A stretch of DNA of 40,809 nucleotides. It comes from Gemmatimonadetes bacterium 13_1_20CM_4_69_16 (lineage in GTDB: Bacteria; Gemmatimonadota; Gemmatimonadetes; Gemmatimonadales; GWC2-71-9). The notes beneath the pieces are model-generated. The model had not been told where the DNA came from, did no database searches, and saw only the letters and a list, made by a program, of their open reading frames with translations. The position numbers were made by a program, and so were the translations under genes. The DNA lies in contig MNIR01000011.1 in the NCBI GenBank assembly GCA_001919865.1, positions 1-40,809 of the forward strand, given 5' to 3'. Below, one piece after another: positions 17,580 to 24,964 of this stretch. Position 1 is the stretch's first letter; each line of letters opens with the position of its first letter.

Positions 17580-17658
17580 GGAGCTACCTCGTTACAGGGG
17601 ACATTTTAGAGGAAGCTACCCCAGGTTCGGGTGGGAACAAGAGGAGTTACTGCGGGGT

Positions 17659-17680
17659 GTGCGCGGGTTTACCCGCGCAC
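17659..17680. terminator. Perfect 10-bp hairpin after proline dehydrogenase gene
   Basis: GTGCGCGGGT and ACCCGCGCAC pair perfectly around a TT loop, 16 bases past the proline dehydrogenase stop and 80 bases before the next gene on that strand. It probably terminates proline dehydrogenase transcription, although no T-run follows on the minus strand. The TTTA core resembles two hairpins of the array at 13494-13578. Confidence 0.6.
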
Positions 17681-17695
17681 TCCCGGTTGTGTCTT

Positions 17696-18619
17696 CTACA
17701 CCAGGTTCTTGACCACGAACCACAGGTTCGCTGGCCGCTCCGCGAGGCGGCGCATGTACCACGCGAACCAGGCGGTCCCGTAGCTGATCAGCACCCGCAC
17801 CACACACCCGTCGGCCGCGAGCGCGCGCTGCGACGCGCTCTGGATGCCGTACAGCATGTGGATCTCGTAGGCGCTCGGGGGAGTGCCATGTCTCGCCGCG
17901 CGCTGGCGGATCCCCGCGATCAGAGGGAGATCGTGAGTCCCGAAGACGGGCCGCCCCCGCCCGCGGGCGGCCTCCTGAAGTAGTCGATCCGCGAGCATGA
18001 CGTAGCACCCGTCCACGTCGCGCTTGCGCGGGAACGCGATGCTGGCCGGCTCGTTGTACGCGCCCTTCACGAGGCGGATCGCCGGTCCCAGGGGCAGCAG
18101 CGCCACCACGTCGTCTGGGGTGCGGCGCAGATACGATTGCAGACATACCCCCACATTGTCGTGCTCGGCCCGCGCGCCCCGGAACAGGGCGAGCGTGACG
18201 TCCACGTAGCGCGACTCCTCCATATCGATCCAGAGAAAGGAGCCGCTTTGCTTGGCGCGAGCGACGAGCGCGTGCAACGCCTGCTCGCACGCGGCGCGGT
18301 CTACCTCGAGTCCCAGGTGCGTGAGCTTGATGGACAACTGGACCGGGAGCCGGCGCGCCCGCACCAGGCCCAGCACCCGGAGGTAATGGTCGCGTACGGC
18401 GGCCGCGTCGGCGGGGGTCGTGACCTGTTCCCCGAGCTGGGTGAGGATGCTGCCGATGCCGGCGCGCGCGAACTCGGCGGCGGCCGCGAGCGCGGCATCG
18501 ACGTCCTCCCCTGGGAGGAAACGCCGTACCGCGCGCCGGAAGAAGGCGCGGTGCCGGAGCTGGTCCGCGAGCCAGGCGCTGCGCGAGGCGCGCAGCAACA
18601 GCCGGCGGGGGAGGGACAT
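17696..18619 (-). CDS. Proline dehydrogenase
   Basis: 307 residues from ATG 18619; a TTG three codons upstream is possible. Short stand-alone FAD-dependent proline dehydrogenase of the PRODH superfamily, oxidising L-proline to pyrroline-5-carboxylate and feeding electrons to quinone. Visible signatures are LPVQLSIKLTHLGL, FLWIDMEESRYVD, NVGVCLQSYLRRT, RLVKGAYNEP and the C-terminal VLISYGTAWFAWYMRRLAER, which corresponds to the substrate-binding RR-containing helix. No P5C dehydrogenase gene is adjacent, so this is not a bifunctional PutA locus. The preceding spacer (18620-18857) is GC-rich with two GGGGGGC heptamers at 18677-18690. Confidence 0.9.
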   Translation of the reverse strand: MSLPRRLLLRASRSAWLADQLRHRAFFRRAVRRFLPGEDVDAALAAAAEFARAGIGSILTQLGEQVTTPADAAAVRDHYLRVLGLVRARRLPVQLSIKLTHLGLEVDRAACEQALHALVARAKQSGSFLWIDMEESRYVDVTLALFRGARAEHDNVGVCLQSYLRRTPDDVVALLPLGPAIRLVKGAYNEPASIAFPRKRDVDGCYVMLADRLLQEAARGRGRPVFGTHDLPLIAGIRQRAARHGTPPSAYEIHMLYGIQSASQRALAADGCVVRVLISYGTAWFAWYMRRLAERPANLWFVVKNLV

Positions 18620-18857
18620 GGCGCGCAATGAGATAGCGTCGATCGGCCCTGACCGGTAGGGCGCCCGGGGGCCGGCGGGGGGCGGGGGGCGGAACCTTGC
18701 GTGAAGTCAGTCAAACGGCGCAGGGAGTGGAACCGCCACCGGGGGTCCTGACTCGGTCTCACGACCGGGCCGGACAAATCCACCGGTGAACAACGGCCCA
18801 CTCCCCACTTTATGTCGTCAGGCCGATCGCGCTGGCGCGCGGTCGGATGTCAGCGTG

Positions 18858-19334
18858 TCAGCCCGCCGCCCTCCACGCCCCTGCAGCTTGCCACTCCGAC
18901 TGGCCGGCGAACTCGGCGCGCCGCTCCGGGCTGCCCCGCCGGTCTCCACCCCCCCGCTGTTCCAGACCACTCCACGAGCCTTCCAGCAAGGCGGCGGCGC
19001 TACGCCGATCGGCCACGCGTCGCCGGTCGGGCAAGGTTGCGGGGACGGTAGCCTGCGCGAGTATCGCGCCGGCGACCACCTCGGGTGGCAGTGGGCGGAA
19101 CGACGACCACTCGTCCCTGAACCAGTCGCGCTGCAGGGTGACGGCGGCCTCGGCTCCTTGGGAGGTCTGGAACAGCCCGATCGACGTCAGCACGTCGTTG
19201 CCCGCGTCCATCAGGTAGCACGCCACGAACCCCGGGATGTGGCGCACCAGCGGCACGAACTGCTTCTCGGCATACCGTACCGCCTCGGCAACCGTCCCCA
19301 GCCTGACCCGGTACCGACGGATTACTGCGTGCAT
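18858..19334 (-). CDS. Dimeric alpha/beta-barrel-like protein with Arg-rich RRxxDRR tail
   Basis: 158 residues from ATG 19334, with a GGGGGG stretch 4 bases upstream. Residues 1-95 look like an ABM-type ferredoxin-like fold: MHAVIRRYRVRLGTVAEAVR, FVPLVRHIPGFVACYLMDAG, DVLTSIGLFQTSQGAEAAV, LQRDWFRDEW. Such domains occur in small monooxygenases and stress proteins. The tail carries DRRRVADRRSA and GGGDRRGSPERR, the same signature as the protein at 11607-11966. The frame continues 77 codons upstream without likeness to the family. The function of the tail is unknown. It stands alone, followed by proline dehydrogenase on the same strand. Confidence 0.75.
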   Translation of the reverse strand: MHAVIRRYRVRLGTVAEAVRYAEKQFVPLVRHIPGFVACYLMDAGNDVLTSIGLFQTSQGAEAAVTLQRDWFRDEWSSFRPLPPEVVAGAILAQATVPATLPDRRRVADRRSAAALLEGSWSGLEQRGGGDRRGSPERRAEFAGQSEWQAAGAWRAAG

Positions 19335-19548
19335 GAGCCCCCCTGTGCTTGATCGTCCGTGAAGCAAGTCCCGCGCCTTGGCGTTTCCCCACGCCTGCAA
19401 GCGAACGGCGGGGGATATCGTGCTCAGGAGTGTCGCGCGTGCGTCACCCGCAGCACGACTAGTTTCACCGAAGGTGAGGCGGGTGCGTAACAGGCCGGCC
19501 CAGCCCGGGCTCGGGGCGAATCCGGCCTGTGAGCGGACTGTAGCGGCG

Positions 19549-19581
19549 GCCCCGCACTCGGTCAAGGACCGAGTGCGGGGC
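19549..19581. terminator. Strong 15-bp hairpin terminator-like
   Basis: GCCCCGCACTCGGTC and its exact complement GACCGAGTGCGGGGC flank an AAG loop, 9 bases beyond the lipoprotein gene stop on the minus strand. It is the longest perfect hairpin seen between genes here. No T-run follows on the minus strand, so it may stabilise mRNA ends or need a factor to terminate. Confidence 0.7.
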
Positions 19582-19590
19582 GCCCGGGTT

Positions 19591-20469
19591 TCAACCTTCG
19601 ACGATGATCAAGTACTTCGAGTTCGCCCAGAACCGTGCGGAGTCGGCGATCTTGACGCGGCCGGTGATGGTACCGTCCGCAGAGGGAGGCGTCGCCAGCG
19701 CGGTCGCGTCCTGACGCGACACGATGTGGTATTCCTTGTCCCCGGCCGGAAGCGGGATCTCGGACAGCGCCCGCCTGTCGACCGGCGTGAAGGCGGTGGG
19801 GTCGAGATTGCGGGCCGGAACGAGCGTCTTGCCGCTCTTCCAGAGGACGAACAGGAATCGGGCGCCGCCCTCTTCTTTCACGATGCCCCGCTGCTCCAGC
19901 TCGTCCTTCGTCCCCACGATGTAGTAGACGGTGTTCGCCTCGGTGGCCATGTTGTCGATCGTGTCCTTCAGGGCCACGTTCTCGGCGCTGAGCTTCTCAA
20001 CCTGATCGGTGAGACCGGCGATGGTCTCCTTCTGATTGTCGATCACGCCTTGCAGGTTCTGAATGGTCGAGGCGAGAGCGTCCTTCAAGCTGTCCGAGAG
20101 GGTGGAGAGCTCGCGCACGCGTTGCTCGCTTTGCTGCAGCTTGGGCTCGAGCTCTTTCACTCGGGCCGTGATGTAGCGGATCTTCTGGACCATCGTGTCG
20201 CGCGACGCCCGCAGCGGCGACTCGGCCGCGCCTACCTTCAGCCGCTTCTTCGGGACGGCCACGGTCGCGAGCTCCTTGCTGATCTCGCTCACGAGACGCG
20301 TGTTCTCCGCGACTTCCTGCATCAAGCGCTCTTTCTCCGACGATGCCTGTGACAGACTGTCGATTCTCGCCTGCACTTCCGGAGAGGGACCCTGCTTGCA
20401 CCCCGCAGCGACGAGGAGCGCGAGGGGGAGCCAGGCGGCGCTCGTCGCCAGACGGCTGTTGGTGAACAT
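19591..20469 (-). CDS. Coiled-coil lipoprotein, function unknown
   Basis: 292 residues, ATG 20469 with an AGGAGG-like site (revcomp of cctcct) 8-10 bases upstream. The signal peptide ends in the lipobox LVAAGC with Cys24 as the likely lipidated residue. Residues 30-185 are a long predicted coiled coil (VQARIDSLSQASSEKERLMQ, VKELEPKLQQSEQRVRELS, DQVEKLSAENVALKDTI). The C-terminal part (NTVYYIVGTKDELEQRGIV to KYLIIVEG) resembles envelope proteins of Bacteroidota and related phyla with a TYYVVGTKKEL-like motif. It is expected at the periplasmic face of a membrane. No partner gene is adjacent. The type of protein is clear; the role is not. Confidence 0.85.
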   Translation of the reverse strand: MFTNSRLATSAAWLPLALLVAAGCKQGPSPEVQARIDSLSQASSEKERLMQEVAENTRLVSEISKELATVAVPKKRLKVGAAESPLRASRDTMVQKIRYITARVKELEPKLQQSEQRVRELSTLSDSLKDALASTIQNLQGVIDNQKETIAGLTDQVEKLSAENVALKDTIDNMATEANTVYYIVGTKDELEQRGIVKEEGGARFLFVLWKSGKTLVPARNLDPTAFTPVDRRALSEIPLPAGDKEYHIVSRQDATALATPPSADGTITGRVKIADSARFWANSKYLIIVEG

Positions 20470-20629
20470 GTCCTAGAAACCTCCTACTGTAGCTGGGTGT
20501 CCTGCGTCACATGGCTGTCGGGCACGAGCAGCCTGCGGGGAGAATTCTACACCGTTGGGCGCGACCCGGTTTCGCCGCTCCCAGCGGGTTCCCCGAATCA
20601 ATAACGAGTCCCATCTTCAGAGCACTGCG

Positions 20630-22219
20630 ATGGACGTCACCAACCCCGGGGGGACGCCTCCGCCCCCGGCCGATCGGGAATCCTCCACGGGCGACTCGAC
20701 TTACGTCCTGTCGCGCTGGCTGTTTCTGCGCCTCCTGGGGCTCGTTTACCTGATCGCCTTCGGCTCGCTTGCCCTGCAAGTCACGGGCCTGGTGGGCGAG
20801 CACGGGATCCTCCCCGCCACCGGGTTCCTCGAGCGGGCGCGCGCGCTGTACGGGGGCGACGCTTACCGGCTGTTCCCGACCTTGTGCTGGCTGGGTGCGG
20901 GGAATGGGGCTCTCCGGATCCTCTGCTGGGGCGGCGCGACACTTGCCCTGCTGCTGATCGCCGGGGTGGCGCAGGCGCCGGTGCTCGCGCTCCTCTGGGC
21001 GTTCTACCTGTCGCTCAGTGTCGTGGGTCAGACCTTCCTGTGGTTTCAATGGGATGGGCTGCTGCTCGAGGCGGGCCTGCTCGCGCTGCTGTACGCGCCC
21101 ACGCAGTGGCTGCCGAGCCTCGAGCAGGAGCGGGTGCCGTCGCGGGCGCTGCGTTGGCTCGTGTGGCTGCTCCTCTTCAAGCTGATGTTCCTCGCCGGGA
21201 TCACGAAGCTCGCGAGCGGCGACCCGAGGTGGCGTCACCTCACGGCGCTCGACTACCACTTCTGGACGCAGCCGTTGCCGCCGTGGACGGCGTGGTACGC
21301 GCAGCAGCTCCCGGCGTGGATGCGCCAGGGCATGACGCTGGGAACATTCGCGATCGAGTTGGGCGCGCCCTGGCTCATCTTCGTGCCATCCCGCTTCCGC
21401 CGGTGGCGCATCGCGGCGTGCGCGTTGCTCGTGCTCGGACAGCTCGGCATCGCGGTCACCGGGAACTACGGGTTCTTCAACCTGCTCGCGCTCGTGCTGT
21501 GCGTCTCGCTGCTCGACGATGCCACGTTGCGCCCGTTGCTGCGACTGCGGCTTCGCGCGGGGGAGCCGGAGCGGCCGTGGCGGCGGCACGCCACGCTCAC
21601 GCTGGCGGCGGTGATCGCGCTGCTCTCCGCGCTCGCGTTCGTCCGGGAGATCGTCGCGACGCTACCGCGCGGCCGTGCGTCGGTCGAGAACCCGCTGCTC
21701 CGCGCCGTCGCCCCGCTCCGCTCGGTCAACGGCTACGGGCTGTTTCGCGTCATGACGACGGAGCGGCGCGAGATCGTGATCGAGGGAAGCGCCGATGGCG
21801 CGCACTGGCTCGAGTACGAGTTCCCCTGGAAGCCCGGTGCCGTGACGCGCCGGCCCCGCTTCGTGGCGCCGCACCAGCCGCGGCTCGACTGGCAAATGTG
21901 GTTCGCCGCGCTCGATCCCGACGGCGCGGAGCCGTGGTTGGCGGGCCTGGTGCGCGGTCTGCTGGACGGGAGCCCGGAGGTGCTGTCGCTGCTCGACTCG
22001 AACCCATTCCCCGCCGCGCCGCCGCGCTACGTGCGGCTCGTTTCCTACCGCTATCGCTTCACGACGTCGGCGGATCGGTCGCGCAGCGGCGCCTGGTGGT
22101 CGCGGGAATTCGTGGGGTACCTCACGGGGGCGCTTGCCCTCCCCAAGACTCACGCACCACCGGATTCCGCAGCACCCCCACCCCCGGAATCTCGACCTCC
22201 ACGACGTCGCCGGCCGTGA
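20630..22219 (+). CDS. Lipase maturation factor family protein
   Basis: 529 residues from ATG 20630. Multi-pass membrane protein matching the lipase maturation factor (LMF1-like) family: LSRWLFLRLLGLVYLIAFGS, a lumen-type loop GLVGEHGILPATGFLER, LWFQWDGLLLEAGLLAL, LLFKLMFLAGITKLASGDP, LTALDYHFWTQPLPPWTAWY, and the soluble C-terminal domain WLEYEFPWKPG...PRFVAPHQPRLDWQMWFAAL. In animals LMF1 helps lipases fold in the ER; the bacterial role is unknown. The last ~30 residues are Pro/Arg-rich and encoded by the antisense of the FAH-family gene: the genes converge and overlap by 98 bases. Confidence 0.88.
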   Translation: MDVTNPGGTPPPPADRESSTGDSTYVLSRWLFLRLLGLVYLIAFGSLALQVTGLVGEHGILPATGFLERARALYGGDAYRLFPTLCWLGAGNGALRILCWGGATLALLLIAGVAQAPVLALLWAFYLSLSVVGQTFLWFQWDGLLLEAGLLALLYAPTQWLPSLEQERVPSRALRWLVWLLLFKLMFLAGITKLASGDPRWRHLTALDYHFWTQPLPPWTAWYAQQLPAWMRQGMTLGTFAIELGAPWLIFVPSRFRRWRIAACALLVLGQLGIAVTGNYGFFNLLALVLCVSLLDDATLRPLLRLRLRAGEPERPWRRHATLTLAAVIALLSALAFVREIVATLPRGRASVENPLLRAVAPLRSVNGYGLFRVMTTERREIVIEGSADGAHWLEYEFPWKPGAVTRRPRFVAPHQPRLDWQMWFAALDPDGAEPWLAGLVRGLLDGSPEVLSLLDSNPFPAAPPRYVRLVSYRYRFTTSADRSRSGAWWSREFVGYLTGALALPKTHAPPDSAAPPPPESRPPRRRRP

Positions 22220-22769
22220 GCGGGCCGACTCCGGCGGGCGTCCCCGTCGCGATCAAATCTCCCGGTTCGAGCGTCATCACCTGCGAGACGAACGCGATGA
22301 GCGAGGCGATCGCGAACACCATGTCGCGGGCGTGCCCGCGCTGACGCTCGACGCCGTTCACCCGACAGCGGACCTCGAGCTCCCCGAGCCGTACGACCGC
22401 CAGCGGCGCGAGGCGCGGGCCGATCGGGCAGAACGTATCAAACCCTTTCGCGCGGGTCCACTGCTCGTCGCTTCTCTGCAGGTCGCGCGCGGTGACGTCG
22501 TTCACGCAGGTGACGCCAGCGACGGCGGCGAGCGCCTGCGCCTCGCCCACGCGGCGGATACGGGTGCCGATCACGACGCCGATCTCCGCTTCGTGCTCGA
22601 CCCGCGCCGCTTCGGGCGGCAGCACGATCGTGTCGCCGTCGCCGATCACGGCCGTGGATGGCTTGAGGAAGATCAACGGGTGTTTCGGGACCACGTGCCC
22701 GAGCTCCGCTGCGTGCTCGCGGTAGTTGCGCCCGATGCCGACGATCTTCCCCGGCCGTGCGATGGCCAT
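22122..22769 (-). CDS. Fumarylacetoacetate hydrolase family protein (FAHD1-like)
   Basis: 215 residues from ATG 22769; the frame runs further upstream but only this start gives the family N-terminus (KIVGIGRNYREHAAELG). FAH superfamily signatures: PLIFLKPSTAVIGDGD, metal-binding HEAEIG with Glu60 and Glu62, Asp91 in TCVNDVTARD, KGFDTFCPIGPRL, and the C-terminal LEPGDLIATGTPAGVGPL. Short single-domain members act on acylpyruvates, fumarylpyruvate or oxaloacetate (hydrolase, decarboxylase or tautomerase) with Mg2+ or Mn2+; the exact substrate cannot be told. It is divergent from efp and its 3' end overlaps the lipase maturation factor gene. Confidence 0.9.
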   Translation of the reverse strand: MAIARPGKIVGIGRNYREHAAELGHVVPKHPLIFLKPSTAVIGDGDTIVLPPEAARVEHEAEIGVVIGTRIRRVGEAQALAAVAGVTCVNDVTARDLQRSDEQWTRAKGFDTFCPIGPRLAPLAVVRLGELEVRCRVNGVERQRGHARDMVFAIASLIAFVSQVMTLEPGDLIATGTPAGVGPLTAGDVVEVEIPGVGVLRNPVVRESWGGQAPP

Positions 22770-22839
22770 GTTCCCACTCCACTGCTCAAGTCGTCGTATA
22801 AGACGCGCCAACCGCCGCCGGCGCAAGGCGATGCGCCCG

Positions 22840-22867
22840 TTGACCCTGGCCGTATCCGGTTTATCTT
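22840..22867 (+). promoter_or_regulatory. Predicted sigma70 promoter of efp
   Basis: TTGACC at 22840-22845 and TATCTT at 22862-22867 are separated by 16 bases. The same two hexamers with the same spacing occur at 24821-24848 before the SAM-II riboswitch, which supports both. Confidence 0.65.
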
Positions 22868-22878
22868 CCGCCCCGTGA

Positions 22879-22907
22879 GGCGCGGGCCGTCTGGGTCGGC
22901 CCGCGCC
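22879..22907 (+). promoter_or_regulatory. 10-bp leader hairpin in the efp 5' UTR
   Basis: GGCGCGGGCC pairs perfectly with GGCCCGCGCC over a 9-base loop. It lies between the predicted efp promoter and the AGGAG ribosome site, and is followed by GTTTGCTT. It may act as an attenuator or an mRNA-stability element. Confidence 0.55.
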
Positions 22908-22931
22908 GTTTGCTTCCCTAGGAGTTCGTTC

Positions 22932-23489
22932 ATGAAGGCCACCGACATCCGGCGCGGGCACGTCATCCTCATCGATGGCCAGCCATGTCGGGTCATGGAT
23001 TTCACGCACCGCACGCCGGGCAATCTGCGCGCCTTCGTTCAGGTGCGGCTCCGCAATCTCGTCACCGGCAACACGTTCGACATGCGGCTCTCGGCCACCG
23101 ACTTCGTGGACGAGGCGCCGCTCGAGACCAAGGAATTTCAGGTGCTGTACCGCGACCAGGGCGGCGTCCACGTGATGGATACCACGAGCTACGAGCAGCA
23201 CACGCTTGATGCCGAGGCGACGGGCGACCACGCCGATTGGCTGCAGCCCGAGATGCACATCCAGGTCGAGTGGCTCAACGGCCGTCCCGTCGGCATCGAG
23301 CTGCCGTCGGTGGTCGAGCTCACCGTGGTGCAGACCTCTCCGGTGATGCGCGGAGCCACCAAGACCGCCAGCACCAAGCCGGCGAAACTGTCCAACGGCG
23401 TCACCATCCAGGTGCCGGAGTTCGTCAACGAGGGGGAGAAGGTGCGCGTGGACCCCAGGGAAGGGGTCTACCTTGAGCGCGCCAAGTGA
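22932..23489 (+). CDS. efp: Translation elongation factor P
   Basis: 185 residues, ATG 22932 with AGGAG 7 bases upstream. EF-P relieves ribosomes stalled at polyproline stretches. Three domains are seen: KOW-like N-terminal domain (MKATDIRRGHVILIDGQP), OB domain II (around residues 66-125, DFVDEAPLETKEFQVLYRDQ) and C-terminal domain III (VVELTVVQTSPVMRGATKT to YLERAK). The loop tip that normally carries the modified Lys or Arg (PGKG or PGRG) reads TPGNLRAF, with Asn31 at the tip. This implies neither beta-lysylation nor rhamnosylation at that site. The gene has its own promoter and leader hairpin, and a strong hairpin follows. Confidence 0.95.
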   Translation: MKATDIRRGHVILIDGQPCRVMDFTHRTPGNLRAFVQVRLRNLVTGNTFDMRLSATDFVDEAPLETKEFQVLYRDQGGVHVMDTTSYEQHTLDAEATGDHADWLQPEMHIQVEWLNGRPVGIELPSVVELTVVQTSPVMRGATKTASTKPAKLSNGVTIQVPEFVNEGEKVRVDPREGVYLERAK

Positions 23490-23549
23490 GCCCCGCCCGT
23501 TCGGGTAGGGCGCGGCCGGCCGCGCGCTCGTAGATTGGCTGGCATCCCG

Positions 23550-23575
23550 ACCCCGGGGGGGCCCACCCCCGGGGT
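23550..23575 (+). terminator. 10-bp hairpin after efp
   Basis: ACCCCGGGGG and CCCCCGGGGT pair around a GGCCCA loop and are followed by TCGTTTGT. It is 60 bases after the efp stop and just before the ribosome site of the aminotransferase, so it should end efp transcripts. Confidence 0.6.
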
Positions 23576-23599
23576 TCGTTTGTCACCGAGAGGTGCACG

Positions 23600-24790
23600 A
23601 TGCATTCCGCCACACGGCTCGACACGCTCGGCACGGAACAGGCGTACGCGGTGCTCGCCGCGGCGCGGCGGCTCGAGGCGGCCGGTCACACCGTCGTGCA
23701 CCTCGAGATCGGCGAGCCCGACATGGCGACGCCCCAGCACGTCGTGGATGCGGGGATCCGCGCGCTGCGGGACGGCCTCACGCGCTACGCGCTGGCGGCG
23801 GGAGTGCCCGAGCTGCGGGACGCGATCGCTCAATCCCTGATAGCGCGCGGTGTGCGCGCGACGGCGGAGAACGTGATCGTCGCCCCCGGCGCCAAGCCGA
23901 TGCTGTTTGCGGCGGCGCTCGCCCTCATCGAGCCGGGCGACGAGGTGCTCACCCCCGATCCCGGCTTTCCGATCTACGAGTCCGTGGTGCGGTTCGCGGG
24001 CGGCCGGCCGGTGTACTACCCGCTGCATGAGTCCCGCGCGTTCGCGCTCGACGTGGCGGCGCTCGCCGAACGGATCACGCCGCGCAGCCGGGCGATCATC
24101 GTCAACCTGCCGCACAATCCGACCGGCGGGATCGCAACGCCGGACGAGCTCGCCCGCCTCGCGGCGCTGGCCCAACGGCACGATCTCTGGGTGATCTCGG
24201 ACGAGGTGTACGGGCCGATCCGCTATGACGATGCGTTCGACAGCATCGCGGCACTTCCCGGCATGGCGGAGCGGACGTTCCTGGTGGACGGGTTTTCCAA
24301 GACGTATTCGATGACGGGCTGGCGGCTGGGGTACGGGGTCATGCCGGCCTGGCTCGCGGAGCCCGTCACGCGGTTCATCATCAACAACGTCTCCTGCACG
24401 GCGACCTTCGTGCAGTACGCGGGGCTGGCGGCGCTCACCGGGCCGCAGGGCGCGGTGCGGCGGATGATCGCGGGCTTGCGTGGCAAGCGCGATCGGATGG
24501 TCCGCGGCCTCGGGGCGATCGACGGGATCACGTGCCCCGTGCCGGCGGGGACGTTCTACTGCTTCCCCGACATCAGCGGTATGCTGGAGCGCACCGGCAT
24601 GACGTGCGAGTCGTTCGCGGAACGGCTGCTCGAGGAGGCGCACGTCGCCGTGCTCGCCGGGACGGCGTTCGGTCCGGCGGGGACGGGGCACCTGCGGTTG
24701 TGCTACGCCACCGATCCTGTCCAGATCGACCTCGCCCTACAGCGGATCCGCGCGTGGATATCGAGCCTGGCAGTGGCGAGCGCGCCGTAG
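23600..24790 (+). CDS. PLP-dependent aminotransferase, class I/II
   Basis: 396 residues, ATG 23600 with GAGAGG 9 bases upstream. Fold-type I aspartate-aminotransferase-like enzyme. Visible residues: EIGEPDM at the N-terminus, VAPGAKPMLF, NLPHNPTGG with Asn173, ISDEVYG with Asp201 and Tyr204, the PLP Lys234 in DGFSKTYSMTGWRLGY, and the C-terminal carboxylate-binding Arg in GHLRLCYA. It transfers amino groups between an L-amino acid and a 2-oxo acid; the specific substrate (aspartate, aromatic, or methionine-cycle keto acid) cannot be read from sequence. The next operon, controlled by SAM, begins 174 bases downstream behind its own promoter, so co-transcription is not needed. Confidence 0.9.
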   Translation: MHSATRLDTLGTEQAYAVLAAARRLEAAGHTVVHLEIGEPDMATPQHVVDAGIRALRDGLTRYALAAGVPELRDAIAQSLIARGVRATAENVIVAPGAKPMLFAAALALIEPGDEVLTPDPGFPIYESVVRFAGGRPVYYPLHESRAFALDVAALAERITPRSRAIIVNLPHNPTGGIATPDELARLAALAQRHDLWVISDEVYGPIRYDDAFDSIAALPGMAERTFLVDGFSKTYSMTGWRLGYGVMPAWLAEPVTRFIINNVSCTATFVQYAGLAALTGPQGAVRRMIAGLRGKRDRMVRGLGAIDGITCPVPAGTFYCFPDISGMLERTGMTCESFAERLLEEAHVAVLAGTAFGPAGTGHLRLCYATDPVQIDLALQRIRAWISSLAVASAP

Positions 24791-24812
24791 GTCCCACCCT
24801 TCAGGGTAGGAC
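24791..24812 (+). terminator. Short hairpin after the aminotransferase gene
   Basis: GTCC-ACCCT pairs with AGGGT-GGAC around a short TC loop, with single mismatched bases inside, directly after the stop codon. It is a weak terminator candidate without a T-run. Confidence 0.4.
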
Positions 24813-24820
24813 TCGGGCGC

Positions 24821-24848
24821 CTTGACCTCCCCCGGTCTGGGGCTATCT
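24821..24848 (+). promoter_or_regulatory. Predicted sigma70 promoter of the riboswitch operon
   Basis: TTGACC at 24821-24826 and TATCTT at 24843-24848 with a 16-base spacer, placing a start site near 24855, just before the SAM-II aptamer. Hexamers and spacing are identical to those before efp. Confidence 0.7.
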
Positions 24849-24865
24849 TAGAGGCGACAACTGTT

Positions 24866-24919
24866 TCCGTGGTGATTTGCCGCGTATTGCCGCCACGTTA
24901 AACAAGGTGCTAAAAAGCG
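24866..24919 (+). ncRNA. SAM-II riboswitch aptamer
   Basis: The leader carries the conserved SAM-II pattern: stem strand CGTGG (24868-24872), the core GTGATTTG, TTGC, the second stem strand CCACG (24893-24897) followed by TTAAACAA, and the 3' pseudoknot segment GTGCTAAAAAG. This is the classical H-type pseudoknot that binds S-adenosylmethionine. A complete intrinsic terminator follows within a few bases, so control is probably transcriptional, with high SAM switching off the downstream threonine-synthase-like and sulfur-carrier genes. Identification is by consensus memory; a covariance-model search would settle it. Confidence 0.85.
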
Positions 24920-24923
24920 ACCG

Positions 24924-24952
24924 CCCGCGGCGTTCATTGCCCGGGTTTTTTT
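24924..24952 (+). terminator. Intrinsic terminator, riboswitch expression platform
   Basis: CCCG-c-GGC pairs with GCC-CGGG around a GTTCATT loop, followed by seven T residues. This is the only textbook Rho-independent terminator seen in the window. It lies between the SAM-II aptamer and the GAGG ribosome site of the next gene. Confidence 0.8.
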
Positions 24953-24964
24953 GTTGAGGTCTCG

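Noticed and set aside
16602-17609. Plus frame opposite the methanethiol oxidase gene
   Set aside because: Shadow; the minus-strand protein has a signal peptide and all SBP56 signatures.
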